Source of the DNA: Agelaius tricolor
Taxonomy: Eukaryota; Chordata; Aves; Passeriformes; Icteridae
Assembly: GCA_023055355.1 (NCBI GenBank)
Contig: JALJCS010000004.1
Span: forward strand, 27,246,744 to 27,310,743
Length of the DNA stretch: 64,000 bases
Direction: 5' to 3'
The position numbers and the translations under genes are program-made. Below, piece by piece: positions 50,744 through 63,202 of this stretch. The notes under the pieces are model-generated. The model saw only the letters and a list, made by a program, of their open reading frames with translations. It was not told where the DNA came from and did no database searches. Each line of letters opens with the position of its first letter. Position 1 is the stretch's first letter.

Positions 50744-50790
50744 TACTATTTAGGGTCCCTTCTAACCCAAACTATCTTATGATTCTATGC
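50744..50790 (+). mobile_element. CR1 LINE 3' terminus, forward orientation
   Basis: ACTATTTAGGGTCCCTTCTA, then ACCCAAACTAT, then a terminal ATTCTATG unit is the standard end of avian CR1 (GGGTCCCTTCCAACCCAAAC with the octamer tail). Only the last 50 bp or so are clearly CR1, so the copy is severely 5' truncated or its upstream part has decayed. Confidence 0.8.
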
Positions 50791-50927
50791 AGCATGTTAA
50801 CTTAAAAAAATATTAAGCACTATAGAAGTTCCAAAAGCCTGAAAAAATGTTAAAGTTTGAATGGGTGGTTTAAAAAATAACTGTATCATAAAAAGTAATG
50901 TGAACTGAAAAAATCCAGACAAGTTAC

Positions 50928-51815
50928 TCATAGAACCACAAAACCATTAAAGTTAGAAAAGATCTCCAAGATCATCAAGTCCAACCTTCTGTTGAATAGT
51001 ACCCTGCCCACTAAACTTTATCAAAAAGTGCCAAGTCTACTTGGTTTTGCACATTTCCAGGAACTGTGATTCTGCCAGTTCCCTGGGCAGCCTGTTCCAA
51101 TGCTTAACTACTCTTTCAGTAAAGAATTTTTCCTAATATTCAACCTGAATCTCCCCTGATGCAGCTTGAGGCCATTTTCCCTTGTTCTATCACTAGTTGC
51201 CTGGAAAAAGAGACTGACTGCCACCTTACTACAACTTCCTTTCTAGTGGTTCTAGAACGCAGCAAGGTCTCCCCTGAGCCTACTTTTCTCCAGCCTAAAT
51301 AACCTCAGCCACTCCTAATGAACCTTGTGCTCCAGACTCTTCACCAGCTTCATTTCCTTTCTCTGCACTCACTCTTGTACCTCAATGTCCTTCTTGGCAT
51401 TAGGGCCCCAAAACTGAACACAGGATTTGAGGTGTAGGCTCACCATTTCAAGGACAAGGGAATGATCTCTTCCCCGGTCCTGCTGGCTACACTGCTGCTG
51501 ATACGGGCCAGGATGCCATTGGCCTTCTTCCCTCCTGGCCACATGCTAGGCCATGCTCAGCCTCTGTTGACCAGCACCCCCAGGTCCTTCTCCACTAAGA
51601 AGCTTTCCAGCTGCTCTTCCCCCAGACAGTTGCATTTTTTTTTTTTAATGGGGTTGTTATGACTCAAGGGCAAGACCTTCCACTTGTTTCTGTTGAAGCT
51701 CATGCCATTGGCCTTGGCCCATTGAACTGGAGTGTTTAGAGCCCTCTTCAGAGCCTTCCTACCTTCCAGCAGCTTAACACTTCCATTCAACTGGGGCATT
51801 GCTGTGGTTTTTATG
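50928..51815 (-). mobile_element. CR1 LINE fragment, reverse orientation, with reverse-transcriptase remnant
   Basis: The left edge TCATAGAACCACA followed by GATCATCAAGTCCAACC is the reversed CR1 3' end. CCCTGGGCAGCCTGTTCCA (51081-51099) is a hallmark of the element's 3' region. On the minus strand near 51557-51815 the frame contains LLEGRKALKRAL, WAKANGMSFN, LSHNNP and LGEEQLESFLVEKDLGVLV, the C-terminal part of the CR1 reverse-transcriptase ORF2. The copy is 5' truncated and diverged, with no intact open frame, so it is inactive. The right boundary is approximate. Confidence 0.93.
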
Positions 51816-52819
51816 CGTGTCTGCAATGACAGTGAAAGTACTATAGTTGTCCTGCAATAGCTCTAAGCTGTAGCAAGAATGGATCATCTTGGAGGAAGAA
51901 ATATTTTTATATACTTGGAATTGATAAAAAAGGATTGTGGGAAATTTAGAGTGCTTAAAATTAAGAGTGGTTTCTTTATCAAATATATATGACATACAGT
52001 AGTAGGAAAATGCCTTTAATCTGAAGCAGGGCAATTAAAATTAAAAAACAAGTAGATTTTGGTTCTTTTTAAAGATTGATGTTACTACAAAGCAACCAAA
52101 AGAGATGGTAGTCTTCAGCTCTCAGGTTCAAATAAAATACTTTTTTAAACATCTTTTCTTAAGCTGTTTTTCCACCCAATGCAAAAATTATCTTCATATC
52201 AAAATAAGAATATTTGGATAGAATTAACTAAACAGTAATGACTGGACTTCAAACCAGACTGGTGCCATACTGTGTTACTTAGCGCCTTTTGCAGATGTCT
52301 GTTCTTGAACGTGTAATGCCTTAATTCCTTCTGTTATCTTTCAGTATCATTGCCAAGGAATGACTTACTAATAAGAAAGTACAAAGAATAGGTTAAAATG
52401 ATTGTTAAAGAATTGGTGGAAGCAGGATTTATTTGAAGGTTTTCTTTCTTGACCATTTCCTTCTTTGTACAAATAAAAAATTCTCAGTTGTGAAACCAAA
52501 TGGCTATTGAACTGTGCCTTATACTTTTAAAATAAAGTCTGTACATTATGCAAGTTTGGTTTTAAAAGTTTTATCTCTGTCTGAGAGGCTCCATCAGTTT
52601 TATTTTAAACTTTGATTTGCTATTTACATTTTAATTTTTTTCAGTAATATATTGAAATATTTCCTGAGTTCTACCTGGGTTTAATTTTTAAGTGTTTTTA
52701 CTTTTTTCTTTTCTTTCCTTATCTGGTTTTGCAAACTCTGGGTGAATATGGTGCAGGTAAACTGTTTGTATGTGTATGCTGGAGATACAACTTTCTTGAA
52801 ATCAGAATTTTTCCTTTTG

Positions 52820-53640
52820 TGTCTGTTGTGGGCTGACCTTTTCTGGCTGCAAGACCCCTGCCCATCTGCTTTCTCACTCCTCATTCTCAAAAGGATTAAG
52901 AGAAAATAAGATGAAAAAGCTTTTGGATTGAGATAAAGACAGGTATATCATTTAAAAATTGCCCTCACAAGCAAAAACAAACGGCATATGGAAAATTAAT
53001 TTGATTTATAGCCATTTAAAAATAGACTGGTGAGAAACAAAGATGAAACCAAAAATCTCTTTCCCTCCACCTCCCCCTTTTTCCAAGGAACAACTTCAGT
53101 CTTTCACTCCAAATCATCTACCTTACCCCTTCTCCAAGAAGCACAGGAGGATAGGGAATAGGGGGTTACAGTCTGTCCATAACAACTCCTCTCTGCTGCT
53201 TCTTCCTCCTCACACTCTTCCCCTGCTCCAAAGTGAGGTAATTCATACAAGCAGGCCTCCAGGAAACAAGCACTTGATCCAACATGGGATCCTCCATGGA
53301 CAGTAGTGTGGATATCTGTTCTGGTATTCCTCCCATGGCTTAAAGGGAATTAAGTGCTCTAGTGTGGTCTGCTCTATCTCTTCCTCCATCTCCTTTTCTG
53401 ACCTAGGTGTTCACAGGTCCATTCCTCAGCCTCTTCCCCCCATTCTTCACTGTCTGTGCAGTATTTTTTGCTCAGTCTTACATATGTTTTCCACAAGGTG
53501 TCACAACTTAGCTGATGGGTTCAGCTGTGTCCTGTGATGGGTCTGTTGGAGCCACCTGTGTCTAGCACAGCGCACACTAAATTCTTCCACAAAGCCAAAC
53601 TCATACCAACCTCCCAACCTCTTTACACCTAAATTCAGTA
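52820..53640. mobile_element. Probable decayed avian LTR-type retroelement
   Basis: The stretch resembles, in order, an avian endogenous-retrovirus LTR family as I remember it: GTTGTGGGCTGACCTTTTCT, a CTTTCTCACTCCTCATTCTC segment, AGAGAAAATAAGATG, a WGATCCTCCATGG-like repeat area, TTCTTCACTGTCTGTGCAG and GCTGATGGGTTCAGCTGTG through GGGTCTGTTGGAGCCACCTG. It is C/T-rich, unlike its flanks. No protein-coding remnant is visible and target-site duplications were not identified. The family name and orientation are not certain. Confidence 0.5.
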
Positions 53641-56536
53641 TGCTTGTCATTTTCCTTTGTCTGATCTATCCTTAGGATTAGAGGTTAGATAACTGTACTT
53701 TGTGCTGCAAGAAAATAGAAAAGTTTTTGTAGCCAAAGTTGATATTATTTTGTGGAACCACTCATGTAAAATTCCTCCTACTGGCAATTTTGGTTTTGAT
53801 GAGAAATGATTCTTTGAATGAAGTTATGGAGGGAGTGATGAGCTTCTCAATGGCTGTACTTGGAAGGGGGATAAATTTTGGGAGTTGAAGCAGAGGGCAG
53901 AGAGCCAGCCTGTGGCTGTGGGTTTGCTTATCTAAGCACTTTGAAATAACTCCTTTCTTGATAACTTCCAAAACAGGATGCATTACAGTTTTCTTTGAAA
54001 AGGCTCTAGCTCAGTAGTAGGAACAGAAAATGTCCCAGTCATTTCTTGAAGTGGAAGAGTGGAGACAGACATTACTGTTGCTGTGCAAGCTACTTTGAGG
54101 GCAGAGGGAGCAGCAAGCCTTGTGACTGATTAATGACAAGGAAATGAAGACTCTGCAGTGGTAGGTAAAACTTACGCACAAGTTGAACTGATCAGTTGCC
54201 TCACTCATTCTGGTCACCAGAGAAGAGACGGGCTCTTTTTATTTCTGGGGATAAAGGAATAAATTCAACATCCTTCCTCTTTTAAGCTCTGTCCAACAGA
54301 ACAAATTCTAGTGGCTGCACATGTTTTAACATCACAGAGAATATGAACAACTACAGTTCTCTCTGTGTGCAGTGGGCTAAGGGCTGATCTAACCTGCCAG
54401 AGGCTGTCACTACTTATGCACACTCTTCCCAGGGATGAAGAAAAAATAGTGTGACCCTTTGTTCAATGGTAGCTGGGCAGAGACTAGCTAAGATTAATGA
54501 TTTTTTCAAAATTATTTTAATCCCTTCAAGCCATTTGAGCAGGTTTGTACATGATTGCAAAGAGGTGGAGATAACATACAAAACAAACTCAAGACTAACA
54601 ATAAGGTACTAGAACAAACTGATGCCAGAAGCCAGGTGTTTTTCCTGTCCCACACAATAATTTTGGAGTGAAGGGAAATACACAGAAGTGGGCTGCAGCC
54701 CTATTACAGGAGTTTCTGGTGAAGGCAGAGCCAGTAGAAAAGTTTTGCATCAAATACAGCTTGCATTTTCTCAGCCTTTTTTTGGTATGCTCAAATGTTT
54801 GACATCACCTGGAGTACTGGCAGGTATTTCAGGATCTGGGACTCCAAAATCAGACCTTTCCATGGATAGCATTCCCACATGTGCCAGCTCACTGTGGTAA
54901 TTCTCATTCCACAAGACACTCAGGTTCTTGTGATATTTCGTGCTTGAAGACAACAACAAAAAAAAAAAGAATTTTTTTTTGATGCATATTTTTTTGAAAA
55001 ATACAAAATCATTCCTTCTTAGCAAGAAAGTAAAAAAGTATCTCTTGGGTGGGATTTAGGATATTCTGCCTAATGACTGTCCACACAACGACTGAGATAG
55101 AGTCTCAAGATTGTGTGTTAAGCAGCTAAAATATTTTTCTTCTTGCTGGGCCTTTTAGGAGTAGTATATCTTGTATACTAGATACTATCTTGTATTACAA
55201 TTCAGTGACACACAGGTTCAAATACAATACTTTAAGAGTTCTTTTTTAGAGCAGAACTAAATTCAAATTCAGAGTGGGAACACAGTAAAGAAACCCAGCA
55301 TCAGAGAGAGGTACAGTAAGAGTAACAGTATTGCTTGTCTCAGTGTAGGAACACCAGTGGAGAACTGACAAGTTTAACATATTTCCAAAAAGCCAATTGT
55401 GCAAAACACTACAATGAACTGTGCAAATACAACCTGTATGATAACAATAATTATATTTTTCTGTATTCTTTTACTGCATATATTCTTGAAGAGTCCTGAA
55501 GACTCCTAAAATATTGCTACTGGTGAAAACAGAATGGTTTTGAACACTCAAAGAGGACTTGCTGCTTTATTTATTAGATTAAACCAAAACATTATACTCA
55601 TTCAAACTTGAGTTTCAATGGCTCTTGTTCAATCACAGCTCATATTTGTGTATTAATAATTCAGGAATCAAAATGCTTTCTGTGTCAGACAAAACTTGCT
55701 ATAGCAAATGTGACATAAACAGATGCATCAAAACACAGGAACACAGAACAGCCAACAAATAAGAGCACAATTACAGAAACATTTATGTTTTCATAAAACA
55801 CAAATATTGTGCCTTTCTGAGCAATGGCATGGGAAAAACTTGTGAATGAGTCTGTGAGATTAAATTGCTGTTATACAGTGGTCATTACTACTCTAACATT
55901 TATCAAATCTGAGCAGCCAGCAAAACATCTGACAAAACATGTAGGGGTTTGAGTCTTCCTTTGTCCTATATACATTTAATACTTTGTGTCCATGTCCATT
56001 GTCAGAGATTTCATGAAGCTAAACAAACTGTACTTTCTTCTATCAGTGCATAGGAAAATCAAGGAATGGTTTGTTTTACTTTGTTCATTTTGTTTGCTTA
56101 TTTATTTGTTTTATTTCCTGCATATTCAGAAATATCTTGGGTCATCATATTAGTGTCTACAGAACACATCATGAAAAAAGTGTTCTGTGCTTGAGATCCT
56201 TTTTGTTTTTTAAGTAGGCTTTTATAAGCATCTCTCAATGATGCACATTCCTTGTGCTGCCAAAATGAAAGCAGGTTCTCTGTCTCTCTCATCTGAATGA
56301 TCTCATCTGATAGTGAAATGAGTTCTACACTTGAGATAAGTTTTCAGGGCCTCTTGGGCTAACCTGTAAACTGACAAACTCATCACTATTCCAACTGATG
56401 TGTCTTGGCACAGCTGGCAATGTAAGCTCAATAAATGGCAGGAAAGAGTGAAGATGGAGGTTGAATTTACACCTCATATATCAAATAAAGGGCATTTTCT
56501 CAAGGGAAATATTTAAGTGAACATGTGGAAGAATAT

Positions 56537-56551
56537 TTGGCAATGGGCCAA
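56537..56551. promoter_or_regulatory. Perfect NFI consensus palindrome TTGGCAATGGGCCAA
   Basis: TTGGC, a 5-nt spacer and GCCAA form the full-affinity dyad for NFI dimers, the product family of the gene upstream. It lies about 15 kb past the inferred gene end. Occupancy and function are inferred only. Confidence 0.45.
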
Positions 56552-56954
56552 GTGCTCACCAGTTTAAGCAACCTGCATTCAGCTTCTGCTCCAGGAGCAT
56601 GGAGGGATGAGGAAACATTTATCTTCCCAGAGATATAGGGATGAATTAAGATAATAAGTACTTCCCTCCTCCATTCTCCAAAATGCACTACTTCCCAAAG
56701 TCAGACTGACTTTGCTCAGATGCAACAAAGAGTACATTAAAACAGAGATGACAAAAAAGAAACCAAGAAAATAAGGGAAACTTCTTACCAAAATTACTGA
56801 TCAGAAAACTGTCTAGCAAGCAAAAATGCCCAGTCTGAAGTGCAAGGGAAAGTCTCTGTAAAAACCAGTTGAACTTTGCAATTGCAATTGCATAGTAACA
56901 TTTGTAAGTTATTTCCTTCTAAACCTAATGGCCTAACCCAAGAAAGTGCTTTGT

Positions 56955-56988
56955 CATTATAAAACCTCAAACATTATAAAACCTCAAA
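56955..56988. repeat. 17-bp perfect tandem duplication CATTATAAAACCTCAAA
   Basis: Two exact adjacent copies, 56955-56971 and 56972-56988. A recent slippage or duplication event in intergenic DNA. Confidence 0.93.
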
Positions 56989-59008
56989 CAAAACTGAGCA
57001 CTTACTCTCTTTTTTTTTGTTGTTGTTTTGGTCCATGGAGTTTACAGGCAATGAGGATCCCCTGTTTCTTTGTGGTACATCTTTCTCTTCAGGGGATGAC
57101 TACTAACTAATTTCATTTCAATGAAATAGTTCATAAAACACCTTTTTTTCTCACCCATGATCACTATGCCTTTCTTCCACTGCAATAAGGGAGTGGCTAG
57201 AGTATAAGTTACATGGTTTGCCTGAAGTACGAAGAGAATAGCACTTCTTCAAAAGAAGCAGGTAATTTGCTATAGCTGAAAGACAAACTTTTGTTTCTAC
57301 AGGGAAATATCTCCCGGCTTATAAAATTAAATATGGCAACAGATCACTGATGTCACATTACCAAATGGAAAATTTGTTGGTTTAAGAAAAACTGGAAAAG
57401 AAACTTTTTCTGTTAACTTTAGAAAGGCTATGTTGGGGTTTGTGAGAGGAATCCTATGGAGCAACAGAAAATTTTTCACTATGTGGGATTTAGCTAAGAT
57501 GAGGTTTAATAATGATAAACTGTGGTTTGTTTGGGATTTGGGAGACATTTAATAACATATGCTTTAGGCTCTTAATAAAAAACTTTATTAAGAGAACTCC
57601 AAGTTCTCCCTACCCTGAACATAAATTCTGGCTAATGTCAACATTCACTGAATATTTTGGACTATATTTTGGTAGTTCCTGAAATGGGAAATATAGCTGA
57701 TCATGCACACAATGTTTGTAACATATCCTAAAAGTGAATAGAGAAAATTAGGAGGTATTACTGCTACTAAAGGGATTGGCAGTTTATTTTAGGACTAAGT
57801 TGTGGTGGTAGCAAATATAAAGCATTCTAGCTTCTGCTTCTCCTGAATATCATCTGATCCTGCAGTCTTTAAATCATACCATTTTGCTTGTGTATGTGTT
57901 AAATTCTAAGATAACTAAGATAAGATTGTATATTGAAATGTAATCTGTCTGGACTACAGTGTCATGGATCCTAATTAGGGCCAGCCAGAAAGGCAGTGGT
58001 TTTAAACACATGTATTTAAAGACATGGCCCCCTCCTTTTAATGAATTGCTTTATTCCTGCCTGCTCTTTCACAAAATGTTCTAGTTGAGGTTCTGTCTGC
58101 TATGTTATTAAAATTTACTTTTACTTTTTGCCAGTTGTCCCTGTGCCTTGCTGTACTAATTCAGCATTTTCCTGACAGAGTGATTGCTTGCTGGCACTGC
58201 TGATTTTGTACAAGTTAACTTCATCAGAAGTGAACTACAAGTGCTGGAAGGATAGTAGTATCAGAAAGATGCTCCTTTTTATCTCCCCTTCCATTCACAA
58301 GCATTCTCTTTCTTTCCACCTTAAACCAGCTGGCAAATTTATACTGAGATTTCTCCCCAGTCTGGCCATCAGTTTAGTTTCTGCAGCCCCCTCCATGGTG
58401 AAAATGGCTGAGCCGTGCTGCGCCGCTGTTATGGCTGCAGAATGACCTGGAGATCTGAAGCAAAAAACAGATGTCTCAATAAATTTTTGTCAAAATGTAA
58501 TTATCTTGGGAGCAGGGAAACAAATGGAGGGAGAGGCAGAACCAGATGCGTGACTTTAAAATATGCAATCATAATTACAAGGAAATTTTGAATAACTAAG
58601 TGGAAGAGCCGATGACTACAGAGAAAAGTCCTTCTTCACTTCTCATGATTATGATTTCAAATGAATCCTGAAACTCAGTTTCTGATAATGGTGCTCAAAG
58701 CAGAAACAAGGAGGGCTGCGCAAAAAAAAATCCTCTTGAGTGCATTTTCACAAATAAGTCTTTTCAAATATGACAGGCTATCTTTCCCCAAGGAATCTAG
58801 CCAAGATGCTTCTTCCTTTTCAATGAATAACACACTGTAGATTTTGTATGGTAAGTAATGGTGGGAGTTCATTTCTCTAAGACATCAGGTTAAATAACAC
58901 AAGTAGGGAAAACTAATTTACTCAGTCAGTGTGAAGCTAAAATATCCAAAAATAAATTTTTTTAGTGCTGTTTTAACTTAAGATAATTAAACTAATTTCA
59001 AAGAGAGG

Positions 59009-59108
59009 GTTTTTTTTTGTTTGTTTGTTTTCTTTTGTTTTATTTTTGGGGGGGGGGGTGTGGTGGGATGGGGTTTTTTGGCTTTTTGGGGTTTTTTTTG
59101 TTTTCTTT
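59009..59108. repeat. G/T-only low-complexity tract with G11 run
   Basis: About 100 bp consisting almost wholly of T and G: GTTT repeats, G11 at 59048-59058, then GTGTGGTGGGATGGGG and more T/G blocks. The 59048-59073 part fits an intramolecular G-quadruplex pattern. Confidence 0.9.
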
Positions 59109-60795
59109 TATCAGAAAAGACCACTCTACAGCTGCATTTAAATAAAATGCTGTGCAAAGTCAGACCACTTTGCTAAGCTGCCTTTTAGGTGAATATAAAA
59201 TGCCATATTCAGCTGTTGTTAGTAATGTTGCAGAAATTCTAGGGAGGGCTTCCTAGCAGCACTCAGGTTCTCCTTACCCCGTGCCAAACTCATTGCCGTT
59301 CCCTGAAGCACCGTGTACTGTAGCTTCGTACGTCTGCTGATCACCTTACCAGAAATGCTCACATATACCTGAAGCCCCATGAGCAGGCAGGCTACCTTCC
59401 ACATGCTCTTCTCTCCAGGGGACTTGCTGGAACTTTTGCAATTAGAAAATGTTTAATAAATTGCACCCCTACAATGAGGTGAGGTGAGTTTTAGCTCTCT
59501 CATTGGAGAGGCTACTCCCTCATTTCCTCTTTTTTTGTCTCATGTTCTTATCTGTCCTGTGAGTATAAAGGATTCTGCTGTTGTTTTTCTTCACATGGAA
59601 GTAGCAGTTTATGGGAAGTGTTCTCACAGCTTGGAAGGGTAGCTGGCTGGGATCCACTCTGTGAAGAAGACTAAAGATTATTCAGGAAACAGTAAAACTT
59701 TACTCCTGCAGCTGACATCTTGTTTAAACACTTTAGGGTTTGAACACATCCATGGCCAATTTATGAACATCAAAAAGAGAAAATACACAAGCCAGTTTTC
59801 TTGGAAAAGGAGGTTGGTTCCTCCAAGATGCCTTGTTTAAATTGTGCTGCCAGACACAAAATCAAAAGTTTTGTTCTGAAAAACCTAAAAATTTTCTGGG
59901 ACCCCTTATTTAACTTTACTGGTGAAAGCGCTGCTTCTGGTTTTGTTTAATAAATATGATGACTAAATTATAGAAAATAACAGCTTTGAAACTTAATTAG
60001 CATGACAGTTTTCCCCCTTTATACAGCCTATTTTATAGTTGATGCTGAATAATGTTCTCCGACTCCCCAAATATCAAGTTTTTTTTAGTCCTCAAGGCTG
60101 CTCTTTCAAAGAAGACTAATACTGACAGACTCTAATAATCCATTTCCCTTCCCCCCTGCTGATATATTTTCAGCTCTTTCTAAACAGTCATTGGATAGAA
60201 AAGAAGTGGAGAGGAATTAAAACGATGTGTGAATCAAATTTTAGAATTTATTGTAACAAGTCTACTAAATTTTATTTCCCTATGAATAGTAACAGCCCTA
60301 AAAGGCTGGCATGAGTGGATGCTTTTCAAAAATAACTTAAGAAAAAAAGTTTTTGCTTTTCTCTGTTTTAAACTGAAATGAAGGCTGAAACTAAAAGTTT
60401 AATTATAAGTTAACAATTTGTTCAGTAGAACAAGACTAACACTTTCAAAGATACCTTATAGATTTGTTATCCAGGTTACTGATTTTCATTGGCAGCAGAC
60501 AGATAACATTAGCTTTATAGACAGACTTTAAAAAGTCTTTTGAAGATTTAAACATGAACATAAAATATCCTCAGGTGTAAGAAGTCACCTGAGATCTAAG
60601 ACAAAGGTGAAAAGAACAAAGATCAAAGCGTGATCTTTAAAATACCTGGTTAGAGCTGCCTTACTATGGAAGTGGCAAGGTTTTTCCATGGTAATCCTTT
60701 TATTCTTCCTGTAAACACTTAATATAGCCAAAATAGATCTTAAAAACAAAATTAAGTTCTGACAATAGCAAATTCTAGATTAATGTCTTTTATGA

Positions 60796-60982
60796 AAAGG
60801 TGTTCAGACACTGAAACAGGCTGCCAGGGAAGTGACGGAATCACTGGAAGTGTTAAAAAAAAATAAAGGAGATATGTTACATGGGGACAAGGGTTAGCTC
60901 TGAATATGGCAGTGCTCAGTTAAGAGTTGGAATCAATTATATTAGAGGTGTTTTGAAACCTTAACAATTCTATGATTCTATG
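60796..60982 (+). mobile_element. CR1 LINE 3' end, forward orientation
   Basis: ACTGAAACAGGCTGCCAGGG, then AAGTGACGGAATCACTGGAA, then GTTGGAATCAATTATATTAG and AGGTGTTTTGAAACCTTAAC follow the avian CR1 3' end in order. It finishes with the tail ATTCTATGATTCTATG. An A9 insertion and internal changes show it is an old, 5'-truncated copy. Confidence 0.92.
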
Positions 60983-61191
60983 AAAGCAAACATATAGATG
61001 AAGCATTTAGAAGAACATTATCTCCTTACTTATTGAAAAGTTAGCAGAGCTTTTTGTTATATATTCGAATTGTTCTGTAAACTACAGGATTAATTATGTT
61101 TATTCTCATGTGGGCCAGACTATCAGGATTTAGTACTGCGTGAAATGCCCCTGTCTACTGGATTAAACTTTTTAAATTTTATTGCAGCTAT

Positions 61192-61246
61192 GGTTTTAAT
61201 TAATAATTAATGCTTAATTACATTAATAATTAATGTTGAATTACTA
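61192..61246. repeat. AT-rich imperfect direct/inverted repeat (TTAATTAATAATTAATG)
   Basis: TTAATTAATAATTAATG and ATTAATAATTAATG recur about 25 bp apart with TTAATTA in between. The arms are self-complementary, so the tract can fold as a hairpin. No function is recognised. Confidence 0.75.
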
Positions 61247-63060
61247 TTTTATTAAAATATATATATTCAGAAACTCTTAAAAGGAATTTTGGAATCTTGT
61301 TTGTAAAGCATAGACACATCTGTGGACTGTATCTTTTTTTTACCCTTATCAAAGTTCTCAGAGAGTAGAACATAGTTTATAAACATGGACATATGTATTT
61401 ATACACCAAGAAATGCTGGGTAGGAAATCCTGAGATCTGCAGGGGCTAAGCATGACCTGCTTGACCTGCAAAGTAATAAATAAATAAATAGTGTCCTCCA
61501 GGTATAAACCAAGAATGCAAAGTTCTGCAGTCTTTTTCAAGACTGAAAAGTGATAAATTGAAATTCAGAGCTACAGGAAAAGAGGGCTAGAATAGAAAGC
61601 ACTGTATGACCTTTGTAACATGTTATTGTAGGATGTCGGAGTAGGCATATGCATATATATAAACAGGATGTAAATCATTTAGACTGTGAATTGACGGAGC
61701 AGTCAGAGCAGCAAGGACAGAAATTTAGAAATACTTCTCATTTCTTGATGTCTTAAATAGCCTGCTACCTACTCAGAGAACTGTCCTTTTATAGAGCAGA
61801 AAAATGTATTTTCACTAATACGCTGTATCAGCTAGATAATCATATGAAGAGTGAAACTATCAAACATGTAAATAACAAGGATGATCATCTGTATTCCACT
61901 TAATTGTACTGACCATTTCGGAAAAGTGCAACATTCATTGCTAATTAAATTTTATATGCCTAGCTTTAGAAAACTTTAGAAAGAGAAGTTTATATGCAAA
62001 ATAGCTATATTTCAGTGCTTTATGATTGCATGGCCCTGGATTCCTTTTCCTTGATGTAAGATAGATAATCAAGTAGTGGTTTAATCAACTTAAGCATAAA
62101 TAGATTTTTGTGGGTTTTCAGCACAGAATCTGTCTAAGTTTGTCACAGTCATAGACAAAGCAGGGACTGAGTTGCAATTTTTCATATTCTCATTTAATAT
62201 AAAATAAAACATTTAAGCATTGCATAAATTTAACAAAAGTGGCATAATCAAATGTAAACAAAATTATTTTTAAGTGCAATCTTTTTACTGTCCTGCGTGT
62301 TAATAAGATTAGAGCCTAAATTATAAAACATATTGGAAATTATTACGTTGTTCTCCAAAAATATCAGTAAATACATAGTTTGAATTTAGCTTGCTCTGGA
62401 CTTTTTGCAGCAGCTTTCTTTTTCTCTCATGTGTCTCTGTTTCTTCCAGTCCAACCCCCATACCACATGCTCTGCAATTTCTCCTGTTTCCATTTCACCC
62501 TTCTAAGAACTGCTCAGTCTAAGTACTGAGTACATTGAGAACACCATGACATAAAGTTAACCCATAAGTGTCCCGTGACACACTGCACAAACCCAGGGAA
62601 ACAGTTCCTCCACAATCTTGTCAATCAATACATACTTCTAGAAGCTGCCACAGCCCTGAAATTGTGATAAAGCATGCCTTCCTGAACTGATCAGTGATGC
62701 ACTTGGATGAAGGGGTTAATTACCATCAGTTATGTAGTCAACACCGTTTTTGTCATCAGTACTCTCTCCACCATATGCACACATGGCATTTCATAAATAA
62801 GAAGATAAAAACCTTTGCACAAAATCTTCTTATCAAAACGACCAGAATCTGGAGTACATGTGCTTGGGTATCTTAAAACCTCTTGCATTCCAAGGCAATG
62901 AAATAGTTAAGACCTTTAACCGATGAAAAATAGATTCCAGTACTTCATTCCAGTATTTCTTTGCTATTTCATAGCTGTAAGGGTTAGCTGTAATCATGCT
63001 CCTTAATTTTTTTTTTTCATTTTTATTCATTTGAACGAACCCTTCAGGTTTGAAGTTCCA

Positions 63061-63120
63061 TGACTCTTTGTACGTATGTACCTATGTATGAAGTTAGGTA
63101 TGTACGTGTATGCACATGCA
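63061..63120. repeat. Degenerate GTAC/TATG tetranucleotide tract
   Basis: GTACGTATGTACCTATGTATG is followed by GGTATGTACGTGTATGCACATG. It is an impure alternating purine/pyrimidine repeat, probably a decayed microsatellite. Confidence 0.7.
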
Positions 63121-63163
63121 CTATTCAGAACCTAAAACCATATGGAGAATTCTTTCTTAGGCA

Positions 63164-63168
<5 letters not shown>

Positions 63169-63198
<30 letters not shown>
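63169..63198. repeat. T30 homopolymer
   Basis: Thirty consecutive T residues. No retro-pseudogene body is recognisable on either side, so it is called as a simple repeat. Length is likely unreliable in short-read data. Confidence 0.93.

Positions 63199-63202
<4 letters not shown>

Noticed and set aside
51557..51826. Apparent 89-codon gene on the minus strand
   Set aside because: It is the truncated C-terminal part of CR1 reverse transcriptase with later mutations, so it is repeat-derived and not a host gene.
52500..52560. AATAAA with following T/G-rich sequence as the end of a second transcript
   Set aside because: Poly(A) hexamers are common in AT-rich DNA, and no exon or open frame upstream supports a transcript.
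59219..59404. 61-codon antisense frame (MWKVACLLMGLQVYVSISGK)
   Set aside because: It looks protein-like at first sight, but has no extension, no splice structure and no recognised family.
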